Origin: Capniomyces stellatus
Taxonomy: Eukaryota; Kickxellomycota; Harpellomycetes; Harpellales; Legeriomycetaceae
Length of the DNA: 64,000 bases
NCBI GenBank assembly: GCA_001661515.1
Contig: LUVW01000010.1
Location: 124,001-188,000, forward strand
Reading direction: 5' to 3'
Every line of letters begins with the position of its first letter. Within the stretch, counting starts at the first letter, position 1. Under the pieces are notes generated by a model. The model saw only the letters and a program-made list of their open reading frames with translations. It was not told the origin of the DNA and searched no databases. Below, piece by piece: positions 34,240-46,744 of this stretch. The translations under genes were made by a program, and so were the position numbers.

Positions 34240-36471
34240 TCATGTATACTTGTTCATTTTTTTTGTGTTCGAGTAGACGTAGAATTTATAGACCTCGTTG
34301 TAGAACAACAGGAGTATTTTTTTATGCACCTCATCGAGCATCCCCACCGAGTACTTGTTGCTCTTAATATCGTTTTTTACTTTTAGATACACTTTAGTCT
34401 CAATGTTCAATTGTAGTGCTGCATCTCTTTCAATATACCTGTTGTACATTTCCAAATATTCAAATTTCAGGTTGCTTGGTATTTCTGGGCTACAGCTGCT
34501 TTCACATTTATTCCTATTTCTAACACTTACAGGCAACGCGTCGAGGGTTTCAGATATTGTGTACCTAACGTGTGAAAATGGCGCAGATGGTTTAAAAATA
34601 CCGTCTTGCCTATTTTTAGTACGAACATCGCTAGCAACATTGCCACATTCTTTAGCTTTGCTTAGAAGCGCCTCGTCTACTTTGTCTTGGTACTTTTTGG
34701 TAAATGGCCCGTCTTTAATCAAACATGAGGATCGTATGTTTTTGTAATAGCCAGTTAGATCGTTTTCTACGTTTCTATACTGCTTTATCGTGTATACATT
34801 CATATTTTCTTTGCTGCATGCACAATCACGAGTATTCACATTCCTGGCAGGGCCAATGTCAGATAAATCTGAATGTGTTTTGGGTTCTTTCTCAGCATTA
34901 GCGTTTTCAAAATTTATAATATCCTCAGCCTTGATCGTTTCCGGGAACTCGTTTGTGGTCGGCTCTACTCCACTGCCATCAGTAGCAAACGATTCATTAT
35001 TTGTGCGACCACGACTGTTGGTGTACAATTTAGGTTTTAGGAGTCCACAGATCGGGTTTTTATCAGTGCTTTTGTTTTCGACTTGCAGGCATAAGCCTGC
35101 TTTCTTTTTCTTGGACTCTGAGACCCCTAAAAATTGCGTTTTGTACTTTGCAATACCAAACTTTAAGCCATCGCCGGTTTCATGGACTCGCTTGTTTGTA
35201 CCAACTTTGTGTTTAACCATGCCGTCAGTGGTTTTATTGAGCTTTTTTAGCTCTGGGTTGAGCTCTGCTATTACCTTGGATTTAAGAATCTGGTAGTCCT
35301 CTAGAAACAGTACTATTTCTGAGCAGAATTTTGTCGCTGAATACTCTCTCAAGTCATGGAACAGGCTTTCGTTGTCAATTACGCTGTAAAAGAACTCTTC
35401 GTTTATCATTTTTAAGTAAGCTGGTTTAAAATTCGATTTGTTATAAAAGAGGTAGGACTTGGCAAGGGGGATGATTACAGAAGAAAATTGTGAAATATTG
35501 AACAAAAGGATGCATGGTATAAACGGTATATATACATTTATGTCCAGATTGAAAATAGCTATACATACGTATATAGCAGTACACACAAAAGAGCCAACGC
35601 AGGTTATCAATATATCCGATTTGATTCCGAATGCGTCGTTTATGTTCCATATGCTATATATAACTAGGGGGAAAACAGCCACACATGACAAAACTATCAG
35701 TGTATAAAGCGGAAAGTATTCCCATACACTGATTTCACATGGGGCTGTGGCTAGTGGATTAATGCTGAACCTGTTGGTAAATATTTGGATTATAGAAACT
35801 AATACTATTCCAAACACCATTATAATCGCAAGATATACCAAAAGTCTTTTTTCAGACGTCTTGTTTATTTCCGATCGGACCGCGGTTGTAACCCATTTCC
35901 TTGTTTTGGCAATAGCAGAGTCGGTGCTATGCGTTTTGATGTTTTCGCTTGGTGCACTTTTGCCTCTAGAATTTTTTTTGGGACTTACGCCAGGATCACT
36001 GTTATCGAAAACAGTCAGCGTGCAGTCATTTTGACACTTGGTTTGGTTTGGCTGATATAATCTTCTGTGGGTTAGTTCTTCTGATAGGAATAACTTTAGC
36101 TCGTCGGATTTCTTGGCTCTGGATGTTAGTTTGTCATAGTTGATTCTGTGTAGTATATAAAGCCTCAAAGCTTTCACCAAAACACATCCTATCCACACGA
36201 AAAGAAAAGTGTACGAGGACCAAAGTACCAAAAAACAAGGAAAATACGACCTCGAAACGAACTGAAATATAAACACACAGTTAACAACCAAAACGCTGGT
36301 GGAACCTATGATTGTGAGTAAAACTGCGTGTTGGTTGATTTCGTCTATTTTTCTCCCCCAGTATATAAAAGCAAAATTACTAGCCACAAAAACCACCAAG
36401 TCTAATATACCAAGACTCAGGAAAACTATACTTTTACTAGAAAGGCTCATATTTAATATTTTATTTGTCAA
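34240..36471 (-). CDS. 7TM receptor with split C-terminal RGS domain
   Basis: Looks like a fungal RGS-type GPCR, expected to sense a signal at the plasma membrane and speed GTP hydrolysis on a G-alpha subunit. Single exon, 743 residues. Hydrophobic segments lie at about 15-39, 48-72, 76-107, 209-233, 252-278, 286-309 and 312-340, with a long cytosolic loop of roughly 100 residues between TM3 and TM4. An RGS-like first half starts near 355 (FFYSVIDNESLFHDLREY, EIVLFLEDYQILK). The second half is near 660-735 (ERDAALQLNIETKVYLKVKN, LLLFYNEVYKFY). They are separated by about 265 residues of polar, probably disordered sequence. The pairing of the two halves is inference. Ligand and G-alpha partner are unknown. 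Confidence 0.75.
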   Translation of the reverse strand: MTNKILNMSLSSKSIVFLSLGILDLVVFVASNFAFIYWGRKIDEINQHAVLLTIIGSTSVLVVNCVFIFQFVSRSYFPCFLVLWSSYTFLFVWIGCVLVKALRLYILHRINYDKLTSRAKKSDELKLFLSEELTHRRLYQPNQTKCQNDCTLTVFDNSDPGVSPKKNSRGKSAPSENIKTHSTDSAIAKTRKWVTTAVRSEINKTSEKRLLVYLAIIMVFGIVLVSIIQIFTNRFSINPLATAPCEISVWEYFPLYTLIVLSCVAVFPLVIYSIWNINDAFGIKSDILITCVGSFVCTAIYVCIAIFNLDINVYIPFIPCILLFNISQFSSVIIPLAKSYLFYNKSNFKPAYLKMINEEFFYSVIDNESLFHDLREYSATKFCSEIVLFLEDYQILKSKVIAELNPELKKLNKTTDGMVKHKVGTNKRVHETGDGLKFGIAKYKTQFLGVSESKKKKAGLCLQVENKSTDKNPICGLLKPKLYTNSRGRTNNESFATDGSGVEPTTNEFPETIKAEDIINFENANAEKEPKTHSDLSDIGPARNVNTRDCACSKENMNVYTIKQYRNVENDLTGYYKNIRSSCLIKDGPFTKKYQDKVDEALLSKAKECGNVASDVRTKNRQDGIFKPSAPFSHVRYTISETLDALPVSVRNRNKCESSCSPEIPSNLKFEYLEMYNRYIERDAALQLNIETKVYLKVKNDIKSNKYSVGMLDEVHKKILLLFYNEVYKFYVYSNTKKMNKYT

Positions 36472-38327
36472 TTTATTTTGATCAGATATTTTTTTTTTCT
36501 GAGGGGGAATTGATTCACAAGACCAAATATTTATAGTATTTCCCTTCTACTTATTACTACCACTATTATTACTGCTACAGCCATTACTACTATTACTACT
36601 ACTATTGTTGTTGTTATTGTTATCATAAATTTATTGCCTACACTACCGCTATTTTTTTTTTGGTACGTTAACATCTTGTTTATTTATCAGAATATATATT
36701 TTTTTGTTTTAAAACACCAAAATCACTACAAATCTATTCATTTGAAAACAGGATATAACTATTAACTTTAACCTGGAAGGCTATGATTGTTGGAATCACA
36801 AACTTTTGTTTCATTTTCATATTTTACTTTTGGATAAACCAAACTTGGCATCACGATTTTATATTCTGACCAGCCATTTGAATGCAATATAAAATCCATC
36901 ATTACGTTGCTACTTTGATGTTCTGTTCTCTAACCATCAAATTTGCTCGATCAAAGGTTGTAAATATGGCCTGCTTTATCCAGTTAATACTCGAAGTTAA
37001 TGTAAACATAAAGCAACTGGAACTTGTCATTTATAAACTAAATAGGAAGTCTATGGCCTTTAAAGCCTCTCTTGCACAATCCGGATACAAACAGCGCAAC
37101 ATAATAGATCAGCTTTAGGTATATAAATGCCAAAATTTGATTGTTTTTTCGAGTTAAACAGGTTGATAGAACAAAAAAATAACTTGATTAGCAACAATGA
37201 CGTGATTATTCTTTAGTTGTGCCAGCACTAACTCAAAGTCCCGCTATTATTGATATTATACCTTTGAGTTTTAAATTAGGCAATAATCAAGTTAACAGAG
37301 CCTGATGCAATTGTCATCGATTGATAAATCATAGCTGTGCAATGTAAAACCACCACTGCACCTACTGAGAAATTGGCGTTTGGGTACAATCATATGAAAA
37401 TGCGTTATTGAAATTTGAACATACAAATTAAAACGATTTGCATTTAATATAATATCCTGATGTTGGTTTACACACATTGCTCACTCACCAAACCGAGTAA
37501 ACGGAGTCCGCTACAAAAAATGATATGAATAAAAGAGGCGAGTGGTTTTGACGCCAGTAGCTCGAAATGCAGTATAGCTTTTGTCTTTTATTTATTTTAT
37601 TTATTGAAATTATTTACTTATTTTATTTTCATTGCGAGATAACTTTTTTACTTTGCTAATGAAATTGTTTAATTAATTTTTGAAATGCTTTTGCCCGAGA
37701 GTTGTTTGGATTAATCGGAATGGGCCAATTGCAGCCTAGGTAGATCCAGGTGAATTATTAAATCGCTTGTCTAACCATGATCAATTTTAGTTGCAAAAGT
37801 AAAGGTCATTCGCGAATGCCAAACTCAGCAAATAAAAGCAGTATAAAAAAAAGAACGGATGGGTGATTTTATTGGTGGAATTCGTATTTTTTTTGAGTTG
37901 ATTAAAGTTTCAAAATTTAAATAAAATAACAGAAAAGTAGGGAAAGAAATAGAGAAAAAGGAATTTGAAATACGATTTTCACCAAATTACTCTAATTAGG
38001 ACAAAAGTAAGCTTGTAAACAAACAAAAAAAAAGAAATGAAAGAAAAATAGGCAAATTGTAAATACAGCAAGTGGAAAGTGAGAGTAGTGCAAACTAATG
38101 AAAAGAACATTGAACCGGGTTTGATTGAGACAAGAAAAAAAAAGGCTTGCAGAATCTAAATATCCAATTCACCCTTCTTCTACTTGACTCTGTACATAAA
38201 TAGCCAAAGATAATAAACGCTGATAGATGATTCTTGAGACAAGACCTTAAAATTCTGATTAAGAGCTGGGTTGGAAAGGAAAACGTTCGAGTTTTAGTAA
38301 TATTGAAAGCAGAAGGATTGAGAAAAT
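36472..38327. other. Intergenic, divergent promoters
   Basis: Lies between the 7TM-RGS gene (-) and BIR1 (+). A TACTACTATT microsatellite spans 36546-36628. A 78-codon ORF at 36882-37118 (+) has an ATG and plausible helical composition, but no homolog is recognised and no splice partners are seen; it could be a chance ORF. The rest is AT-rich. Confidence 0.45.
36546..36628. repeat. Trinucleotide-type microsatellite (ACT/ATT/GTT)
   Basis: Degenerate TTACTACTATT and TTGTTGTTATT repeats. Confidence 0.85.
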
Positions 38328-40055
38328 ATGAGTTTTAATGAGGGATGGAAATATTACTACGAGGGTAGGTTTGATTCTTTTATTGATAAAAAATGGCCGT
38401 ACCTAGGAGACAAATCTTACTTGGCACAACCCGAAAGTGTAAGCAATTTAAATAATTTGGTAGCCAATTTGCCTAAGTATTTTTCTGTTGGATAACAGGA
38501 GTTCCAAACATCATGATTATAAATGTAATGGTAACAATATCGGTATTAATGCACACAATAGCTTGCTTCGGCTGGCTTCTACTTTGAGCCGTATGACACA
38601 AATCCAGATAATGTGAAATGCGCGTATTGCGATAAGGAGTTGGATGATTGGAATGATAATGACGATCCTTTTATTGTGCATTTTGATCACGCGCAAAGTT
38701 GCATATGGGCAAAGACCCATTGTAGACAAAGGGTTTGTTCGCGATCAGGAGAAACCTTTGTTGGATGGAAAAATGAGACGAATGAGGATAAATACATACT
38801 GGCAGAATATATAAACAATGTTGAGACGCGGCTAGCTACCTTTGCCAAGTACTGGCCCCACTCGGAAAAGGGATGGAAATTGACGCCTGAAAAGCTTGCT
38901 AGGGCAGGATTTTACTTTGTGCCTGACCGCGAGGGAGACGACACAGTTAGATGTGGTTGTTGTAACTGCACGTTGGACTTTTGGGAAAAGAATGACGATC
39001 CAAAAGTAGAGCACAAAAAAAGGGTAAGCGCGTGTCTATACTTCCAGAGAATAACAATCAGGAGGCCGGCTGGATCAAAGCTAGGAGCATCAAAGTTGGC
39101 ACCGAAGCGAAATTCGGATCAATGGGAGCTGGAAGACAGCCCTCAGGTCCAAAAAAAAGTGGTGGGGAGCAAGCGTGACGAAAAAGTGATCAAGAAAGAG
39201 AAAAATGAACAGCCAGCGTCTGGTGCTGGCGGATTGGGCGAGAGCAAGAGGCCAGGTGTCAGAAAGATAGTATCGGAAATAGAGCGTGCTGGTAAAAAGG
39301 AGCTTACTAAGAGCGGGGCGAGGCAGGGGAAGGCAAACAAAGCCATCCTAAACAAACCTAGCGCACCGGGCTTGACTACCAACGGCACTGGTGTTAGTTC
39401 TACTGGTGCGAAATATAATGGCTCAAATTCAAACACAAATTCAAGCAGCAAAGCGGTGGATAACGATATTTTCCCTTCAAACAGGCCGGAAAGCCTAGCA
39501 GAGGACATTGGGCTTGTGACAAATCATGCGGTTAATAGGATACCACCAGTCTCGTTTAGGCCCACTAGGTCTAAAAGAGCATCGATAATAGACAGCGACT
39601 GCGAGATGACAGATGCAACAGTTGAGAGCTTTTCAACTACAGCTGCCAACAACATTCCAACAAAAAGCACCTTTAATATCAGTACCGAACTGCAGTCAAC
39701 AGCTTTACACAAACCCAGCAACAGTTTAAATCCATTTTTGCCCAAAACCCCGACCCATGACAGCAGCAAAAATGACCGTTTAAATAAAGCCAGCAGAAAA
39801 AATGGCTCCAATAAAACCAGCAGCTCGCAACAACCTGAGCTGGAGCCCAATAACACAGCTATAATGCCTGAAGCTCAATCCAACACAGCATTGTCAAGCA
39901 TGTACACAGAAAGAGAGTTAGATATGACTGTCGAAGAGTTTATCAGGGCACAGTATGGGAAACAGATTGCCCGCCTTGAGCTAGAGATGCATTCAAAGAT
40001 CAACATGTTTAAGCTACACACCGAAAAGTCAAGAAAAAACCTTCAACATATATAG
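38328..40055 (+). CDS. BIR1: Bir1/survivin-like inhibitor-of-apoptosis family protein
   Basis: Chromosomal passenger complex subunit that targets Aurora/INCENP to centromeres. Exon 1 (38328-38438) and exon 2 (38562-40055) join in phase 0 to give 534 residues. BIR domain 1 has zinc ligands C57, C60, H77 and C84 (CAYC, HFDHAQSC). BIR domain 2 has C168, C171, H188 and C195 (CGCC, HKKRVSAC). A long basic, Ser/Asn-rich linker follows. The C-terminal helix (TVEEFIRAQYGKQIARLELE) resembles the part of Bir1 that assembles with INCENP and Borealin. Two BIR domains plus a long tail is the fungal Bir1 layout rather than short metazoan survivin. The first internal ATG (38613) would cut BIR1, so the spliced start is preferred. 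Confidence 0.92.
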
Positions 40056-40979
40056 ATAAAGCAATTTACACTACCCAGTTCTTAACACCTGGCACCCAAC
40101 ACACATTACTTGCCATTAAACACTCAACACACATTGCTTTTAGTTTTTTTGAACTTTGATTTCTAGCGTTTTATTACTTATTTTATCCTTTTTTTTTACT
40201 TTGCCCCACTTTCTTTTGTTCTACTTTGTTCTATTTTTCATATATACTTATGTTGAGGGCTAGCCCACCAAGTTGGTGTTTTATGCGCACAATAAAGTTC
40301 CATGTATACTTTTCAGCAGAAATATTACTGCAGTAACCGTGGTTCAACATCCTTACCAATAGCCACAGTTTTCAAGCTTTACTTTTACACTTAATTGATC
40401 TAACTTGGCTGGCGAATCATTTACATTTCTTGTTTTATCAGCACAGCCAGAAAAAGCATAAAACCGGCTCAAAACAAGCTTAATACCAGCTTAATACCAG
40501 CTCAAAACAAGCTGTTTGAATGAAAATGGCGCTCACCAGTATTTCAAGCCAGGTAGTTAAATGTCAATACATTCGGCCAATAGCAAATTGTGTAAGCCAA
40601 TGATTTATTGACAATCATAAAACTGAACGCATAAAGAATTACTAGCATACTGCAACAAGTAAAGCAGCCAACCAATCCAGCTCTTTGGTTTTTTTTTCCA
40701 GACCTTCAAATTAAAAATAACATGGTGTTTAAAATCCAAGTTTCTCATAGCTCTCAATTACAAAATAGTGGTCAAATTGTTATTGATTTCTTTTCTTCTT
40801 TTGTTTTCATATTGTTAAGCTGTAGAATCTTGAGCAAACAATATCTTTTCAAATCCAGTTTTAGCTTTATTTACTCTACTTTGAATTAAATATCTCAAGC
40901 AGATTTATCAAGAAACGTCAATAGCCTTTAAAAATCCTCCCAAAGAGCTGTAAAATTAGCAAACCAAACATACCGCAAC
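40056..40979. other. Intergenic
   Basis: AT-rich. A small repeat cluster of GCTCAAAACAAGCTT and AATACCAGCTT units lies at 40467-40513. No gene seen. Confidence 0.5.
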
Positions 40980-41513
40980 ATGGACATTGTAAATAGAATC
41001 TCAAACTTTGGAAAGATTGTAAGTAACAAACCATTTGTTGATTAGCAGAAATACAAGTAATCGGGGCTCATGCTTCTAACTTGAACAGACAATATAAACG
41101 CTTACACCCGCTCCTCTTTCTATAGGATTTTGAAGGCCAGAAACTTACCAGTAGACTTTCGACAGCGCTTTTGTTGTTTTTTATGGTAATTTCGATATTC
41201 CATCTTTTTTTTTTGCTGTCCTCTTTCTCCCATCACTTTATACAATATATTATTTATGGCCGAATCCTTACATTTATATTCTGCTAACACCGTTTCAACC
41301 CCGATTTGATATAAACTATTTTAGGTAGTAAGCTTAATAGTCGGCAGCATTACCAAAAATCTGGCTGCAGTTTTCTATCTATACTTAGGTGGATCGATTC
41401 TTACAATAACGGTTGTATCGCTCCCATTACCTGTATATAACAAACACCCCATCGTGTGGCTCGAAAGAACCTTTGTTGATGACGACAAGAAGCCTGTAAA
41501 AAAACTAGATTAG
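40980..41513 (+). CDS. SPC1: Signal peptidase complex subunit 1 (SPC12), three exons
   Basis: Small non-catalytic ER membrane subunit of signal peptidase that helps keep membrane anchors from being cut. Exons are 40980-41018, 41126-41185 and 41325-41513, all phase 0, giving 95 residues, the usual family length. The family start motif (DFEGQKLTSRLS) leads into a first hydrophobic helix. A short loop and a second helix (LAAVFYLYLGGSILTITVV) follow, then the conserved LPVYNKHPIVWLE tail. The gene is invisible as a single ORF; the three short exons were joined by frame. It is transcribed in the same direction as its neighbours. Confidence 0.9.
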
Positions 41514-42409
41514 TTAATTGATGCTACATTGAAAGGCAACCTTAAAAAAGCGACGATGGATTGTCAATGTACTTTTTTGAGTTATATTTCTTATCCATCC
41601 TAGGCCACCTGGTTTCTCTTCTTTATCCCTTCTTATTAATTTGTCTACACAGACACAAACATTTTTTTTTTCAAAAAAGAAACCTTTACCTTGGTGTTTT
41701 GATTCCAAATACAACAAAAAAAACTGTTTTATTACAATTCCAGAAATTCTTTTAATATATTTTGCTTGTATTATTGCTATTTCGAGTGACGGTGTGAGGG
41801 TAATTTTTAGGAAAATAAATCAAGTATAAACATAGACACTAATTTTGTGCTTTTCAGACATTTGGCTTGCAAGTGTACTATTAGCCCATAAGTCAAGCAA
41901 AGCAGCGGTGATGGTCAGTCTAAATTCGCACTGTAGCTCCATTAGTATATAAAAATGTATTCGTGCTTTTTTTTATATCATTGCTAAGCACACTGGATGC
42001 ACATTAAACAATTGACCAAGTACACTTTGAATTCAGTCAACCAAGTGTTGATAAAGATGAGGAGGATGTTCCCAGTCAAATGCCGACTTTTTGGGAATTA
42101 ATTTGGGCTAAATAAAATATTGTTCTTGCTAAAAAAATAAATGATGACGCAGCCCAAAGTTAAAGTAAATAAATGGAGTAATTTCCAACAAATTTGGCCA
42201 ATTGTTTAATTTGGTAGAGAGTTTCGCTAGTTGATATAAACACACAAAAAACCGAAATAAATCACATAGGAAAAACAACTGTATATTAATATATATATAC
42301 ATAAAAAGCAGCAATAGTTGGTAGTTCTTGTTTATTTTGCATCTAGCGCCTTTATTCAAAATCAAAGCCAGCCAACTTTATTAGTCAGATATATTAGAAA
42401 GTTTACAAA
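41514..42409. other. Intergenic
   Basis: AT-rich stretch between SPC1 and the proteasome gene, with A/T homopolymers. Small ORFs on both strands overlap one another and are not supported. Confidence 0.5.
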
Positions 42410-43660
42410 ATGTCGAGAAGATACGATTCGCGAACAACTATATTTTCCCCAGAAGGTAAAATGGAATCCAAGCTTGAATTTGCTTTCCCAAAAAACAAAT
42501 AAACACTAGTTATATAGATTTAAGTCTGTTAAAATGACAGTCTGTTTGTTTGTTTGTTTTATTTTTTGGAGTGATTGTATAATAATGATGTGTAATTTAC
42601 GAACAATAAACGTGCTTTAGGGAGGCTGTACCAAGTGGAGTATGCTATGGAGGCAATTTCACACGCGGGCACAGTAATCGGAATTTTGAGTGATGAAGGA
42701 ATTGTCATTGCTGCCGAAAGACACCAATCATCAAAGCTTTTAGAAAACTCGATCGATGGAGAAAAGATATACGAGATCAACAGGTAAAAATAGTATGCCT
42801 ATACTAGCAAGGGTTTACACATTTGTATATATATACATGTATAGCCCGTTTTTTTTTGTTGACAGCAGAAAAGCAATGCTAAACTGTGTTATTTTTTTTC
42901 TTGTATTTTTTTTTATAGCAATGTGGTAAGTGGAGTAGCAGGAATTACATCAGATGCCAATCTGCTTATCAACGAGGGAAGGTTGATTGCACAAAACTAC
43001 TTGATGCGCTATGATGACATTATTCCGATTGAGAATTTGGTTAGCAGGATTTGCGACATCAAGCAGGGCTACACGCAATTCGGAGGTTTGAGACCGTTTG
43101 GTGTTTCGTTTATAGTTGGGGGATGGGATCCAATTGTTGGATTTCAGCTATACCAAACTGACCCAGCAGGAAACTACTCAGGGTGGAAAGCGACTTGTGT
43201 AGGAGAAAACAGTTCTTCAGCACAGAGCTTGTTAAAGCAAGAATATAAGGACGACGATTCCATTGAAATGACGCTTGAAAACGCTCTGAACTTGTCTTGC
43301 AAAGTTATGACCAAACTGATCGATAACACAAAGCTTGACAGCGAAAACCGTAAGTGAATCTCCAGCATTTATTTCCTACTGTTTATCACCCAATCTGGCT
43401 TATATAGCCTGTCACTAGAAGAAGGAAACAGACTGGTTTCCTCCACTCTGGGTTGTTTAGCCAGATAAATAATGGATTTGAGACTAAATATTTTTTTTCA
43501 ATATATTCTAATGGCGTTTATAGTTGAGTTTGCTACCTTGACTTTGGTTGATGGTAACCCCAAAGTACGCCAGTTCACCTCCAGCGAAACCGACGCTCTT
43601 TTGAAAAAATATGCTGCCGAACAAGCTGCAACAGCTACCACCGGACCCGCATCATCTTAA
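42410..43660 (+). CDS. PRE9: 20S proteasome alpha-3 subunit (PSMA4/Pre9), four exons
   Basis: Alpha-ring subunit of the 20S proteasome, helping gate the entry pore. Exons are 42410-42455, 42621-42783, 42919-43349 and 43524-43660, giving 258 residues. The alpha signature is split by intron 1: [12 protein letters not shown] then [16 protein letters not shown]. Other family blocks are [15 protein letters not shown], the [13 protein letters not shown] motif and the C-terminal [13 protein letters not shown], which points to alpha3. An ORF at 43472-43660 starts inside intron 3 and is only partly coding. All phases (1, 2, 1) close. Confidence 0.95.
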
Positions 43661-44512
43661 AGAATGGCGTTTTGACTTTTCCTTTACTTTGACTTTACTT
43701 TTTTCGAGAAAAAAAAAAGCATCTTGTTTTTCTGTTTTCCATGTTTCTTTATGTTTTATAATCATACTCTAATTTACTATAGCCATTTGGCGTTTTTTTG
43801 CTATTGCCGATTTGTTTAAAAAGACATGGGGGGTTTAAAGACGAATAGTTGGCTTTTAAAAAGGCCGTGCGAAAAAAATAAATATGTTTCTTCCTTTTAC
43901 TACTGTTTCAAGAAAAACCTTCCAGCTGCTCCAGTGTTCTTGATTGCATAGGTCGCATAAGTTGCATTGGTTGCATATGTTGTGGCTTGTTTGCATTGCC
44001 GGGTTTTGGTAATTTTGATAGTGGCACCAGATATGTTGTATTATGAGTTGGTTTTATTTGAGGCTGAATGGTATCTGTACAAACGTCTGGAGCCGTTCAC
44101 TTGGTTTCAGCGCTGAGATTAACTTGATGACTTGCATATATCACTAAGCCCGATATTCCAATTTCAAGGCATGAGAAAAAAAAAAAAATTAAATTCAAGA
44201 GGTAAATTCAATAAAGTAATTCAAAAATAATAGATAGTTTTGATCAACATTTGTAGACGGGATTGAAAAAAAAAAATAAAACAAAATTACAAAATAAATG
44301 CGTTAAATACTAATAAAAGTCCACATCAAACATTTCAAGTAAAAAAAAAAAATACAAGTCAAGTCAAGGCTTGCTTTTATTTTCTACAGTATATTAGTTT
44401 AACAAACAATTAACCAATTTGTTGGAGTACTATATTAAAAGAGTGAGTAAACGTAGTGATATTTATCGTTAATAAAAGAAGGAAAAGAGAAAGGTTTGAC
44501 AAGTAAAACGGA
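43661..44512. other. Intergenic, promoter of the CMR1-like gene
   Basis: AT-rich with long poly-A runs near 44177, 44268 and 44341. A cluster of TTGCAT/GGTCGCATAAG-like words lies at 43943-43970. No gene. Confidence 0.5.
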
Positions 44513-46623
44513 ATGAATAATTACGAAAAAGAGCGGTTAGAAAACATAAAGAAGAATGAAGAAATGCTGCTTGCGTTGGGGTTGACTAAGCCACAGCCAC
44601 CAAAGAAGGTTATAGTCAAAAGGCCAAGGATAAAAGCGGAGCCAGAAATCGAAAGAAAAAGAACAAGAAGTGCACAAGCAAAAGCGGTCAGTTCCCAGCC
44701 AACTTCGGCCCGGGTGCTTAGATCTTCGAGGCGTAACGGTGTAAACTCGGGTGTTGACACAAATTTGGAGCTTAAGGAAGAAAATTTAGCGACAAAAGGT
44801 TCGGTTAGAAATGGTAGAGTAAACAATGGGTCATATGGTGAGTTTGTGGGACTTGACAATGGACAGGAGGATGAAGACAAGATAGAGTACTTTAAATTGG
44901 TGGCGAAAGAGTACTCGGTGGGCAGAAACAAAGAGGCAAAGATAGAGAAAGGAGAGGGGGGAGAGGGGGGAGAGGGGGAGAAAGGAGAGGAAGGGGTAGC
45001 GGATGACGATTTGAATAATTGGGGCAGTAGAATAAACAGGGATCAGGAAAGTGAGGAGGTAGAGGGCAGCGAAAACGGAAGGCCGGTAAGAAACACAACA
45101 GAGTTTGAAAAGAAGGAAATCAAGTCGCTTGAAAAGATATTTTCGAATATGGAGATCCGGCATTACGAAAAGAATGTCAAGATTACGCCGGATAGGATTT
45201 ACAGCATAGCGTTCCACCCCAACGTGGATAGGTCAACTTTGCTTGTTTGTGCTGGAGATAAAACAGGTACACTTGGATTTTGGAAGCTTAACAGCGACGA
45301 GTTTATAATCAAGGATTGGGAGAGGGAGCACGAGTTGATTATGAGTGGACCGACAAACGAGGACGACGACAAGCTGAGAGACGGTAGCAGCAGCAGCAAA
45401 ATGGATGGTGGTAAAGATGGGAGCAGGAACAAAGCAAGCCCAGAATCGACAAAGGCAGAGTTGGAGGAAGCTGGGGGAAGTTGCAGTGACGATAAAAGCA
45501 GTGCAAAGAGAAAGGCTGATATTGACGACGAGTACCCGATTCCAGAGACATTTTCGTTTAAACCACATTCAGAGGCTTGTTCAAACGTGATAATTCCAAG
45601 CCAGTCATCAAACAACGTGTACACTTCAGGGTATGACGGAACAATCAGGGTGTTTGATCTTAGCCACCCAGTAGGGTTTACACAGCTGGTGAGTCTACCA
45701 GACGACCCGATGATTACGACAATGGATCTTCAATACAACTACGGGAATCAGCAGAGCTTGCATCCACTGATTTGGTTTGCAACGACCAGCGGTGTTTGTG
45801 GGTTTACTGACTCGAGAGAGAGCAAGGCCAAGGCCCACATGAGCCAGTTTCATGATAAGCGAATAGGGTGTGTGTCGTCAAACCCAACACAGCAAAACAT
45901 TATTGCCACCTCTTCGCTCGACAGAACAGTCAAGATCTGGGACGTCAGAAAGATGCTGGTGCCGTTGACCACCGAGCATGCCAGCACAACACCCAGAAGA
46001 ACCTCCAGATCGCCAAAAAAGACCGAAGTCAAGTCTGAGCCAGCTGATTTGGGCAGCACCTCTATTCACGATTTAAATCCCGAGTCTCAGTTTGAGCCTG
46101 AAAATCTTGACTTTGTCGAAGAGGGTGGTTCTGTAACGTCTGCGATATTTAGCCCTGACGGAAACAGAATTGCGACCACTTCGTTTAACAACATTATCTC
46201 GGTTTGGTCGTGGGATAAATCCATCAACAGAATCACAGATAAACAGTTTGCAAAACACAATAACAGAACTGGAAGGTAACTACTTTTTTTTTTCTCTTCA
46301 TTTTCTTTCTCTTCATTGTCTTTTCTCTTTCTTGTTTCCTTTCCTTTTTTTTTCTTATCATACTAAAAAAAAATACTTGTGAATGTAGGTGGGTCACAAT
46401 GTTTAGATCTCGATGGCATACGAATCCAAAATTCCCCGAGTGCTTTGTGGTGGGGAATATGGATCATTCGGTAGATATATTCTCTGGTAGATCCTTAAGC
46501 CCTATAACCCAACTGTATAACCGGACCGATGTAAAAACTGTGCCAGCTGTAAGTGTCTTCCACCCGAATCTAGCCGTTATCGCAACCGGAAATGCTAGTG
46601 GTAGAATGAATATTTGGAGCTAA
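44513..46623 (+). CDS. CMR1: Cmr1/WDR76-type WD40 DNA-damage protein, two exons
   Basis: Family of nuclear WD40 proteins that bind DNA and chaperonin and accumulate at stress foci after replication damage. Exon 1 is 44513-46275 and exon 2 is 46389-46623, joined in phase 2, giving 665 residues (yeast Cmr1 has 522). The N-terminal family motif (YEKERLENIKKNEEMLLALG) is followed by a basic, acidic and Glu/Gly-rich disordered region with a purine-rich coding repeat near 44955-44995. WD repeats then include LVCAGDKTGTLGFWKL, SNNVYTSGYDGTIRVFDL, IIATSSLDRTVKIWDV, RIATTSFNNIISVWSW and the last-exon CFVVGNMDHSVDIFSG. A long Ser/Lys insert separates the first two blades, which explains the extra length. 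Confidence 0.9.
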
Positions 46624-46693
46624 CTTTATCTTGTTTATTTTATTTTTTTTACTTTACTTTATTTCACTCACTATCATTACTATTTATCTATCC

Positions 46694-46744
<51 letters not shown>

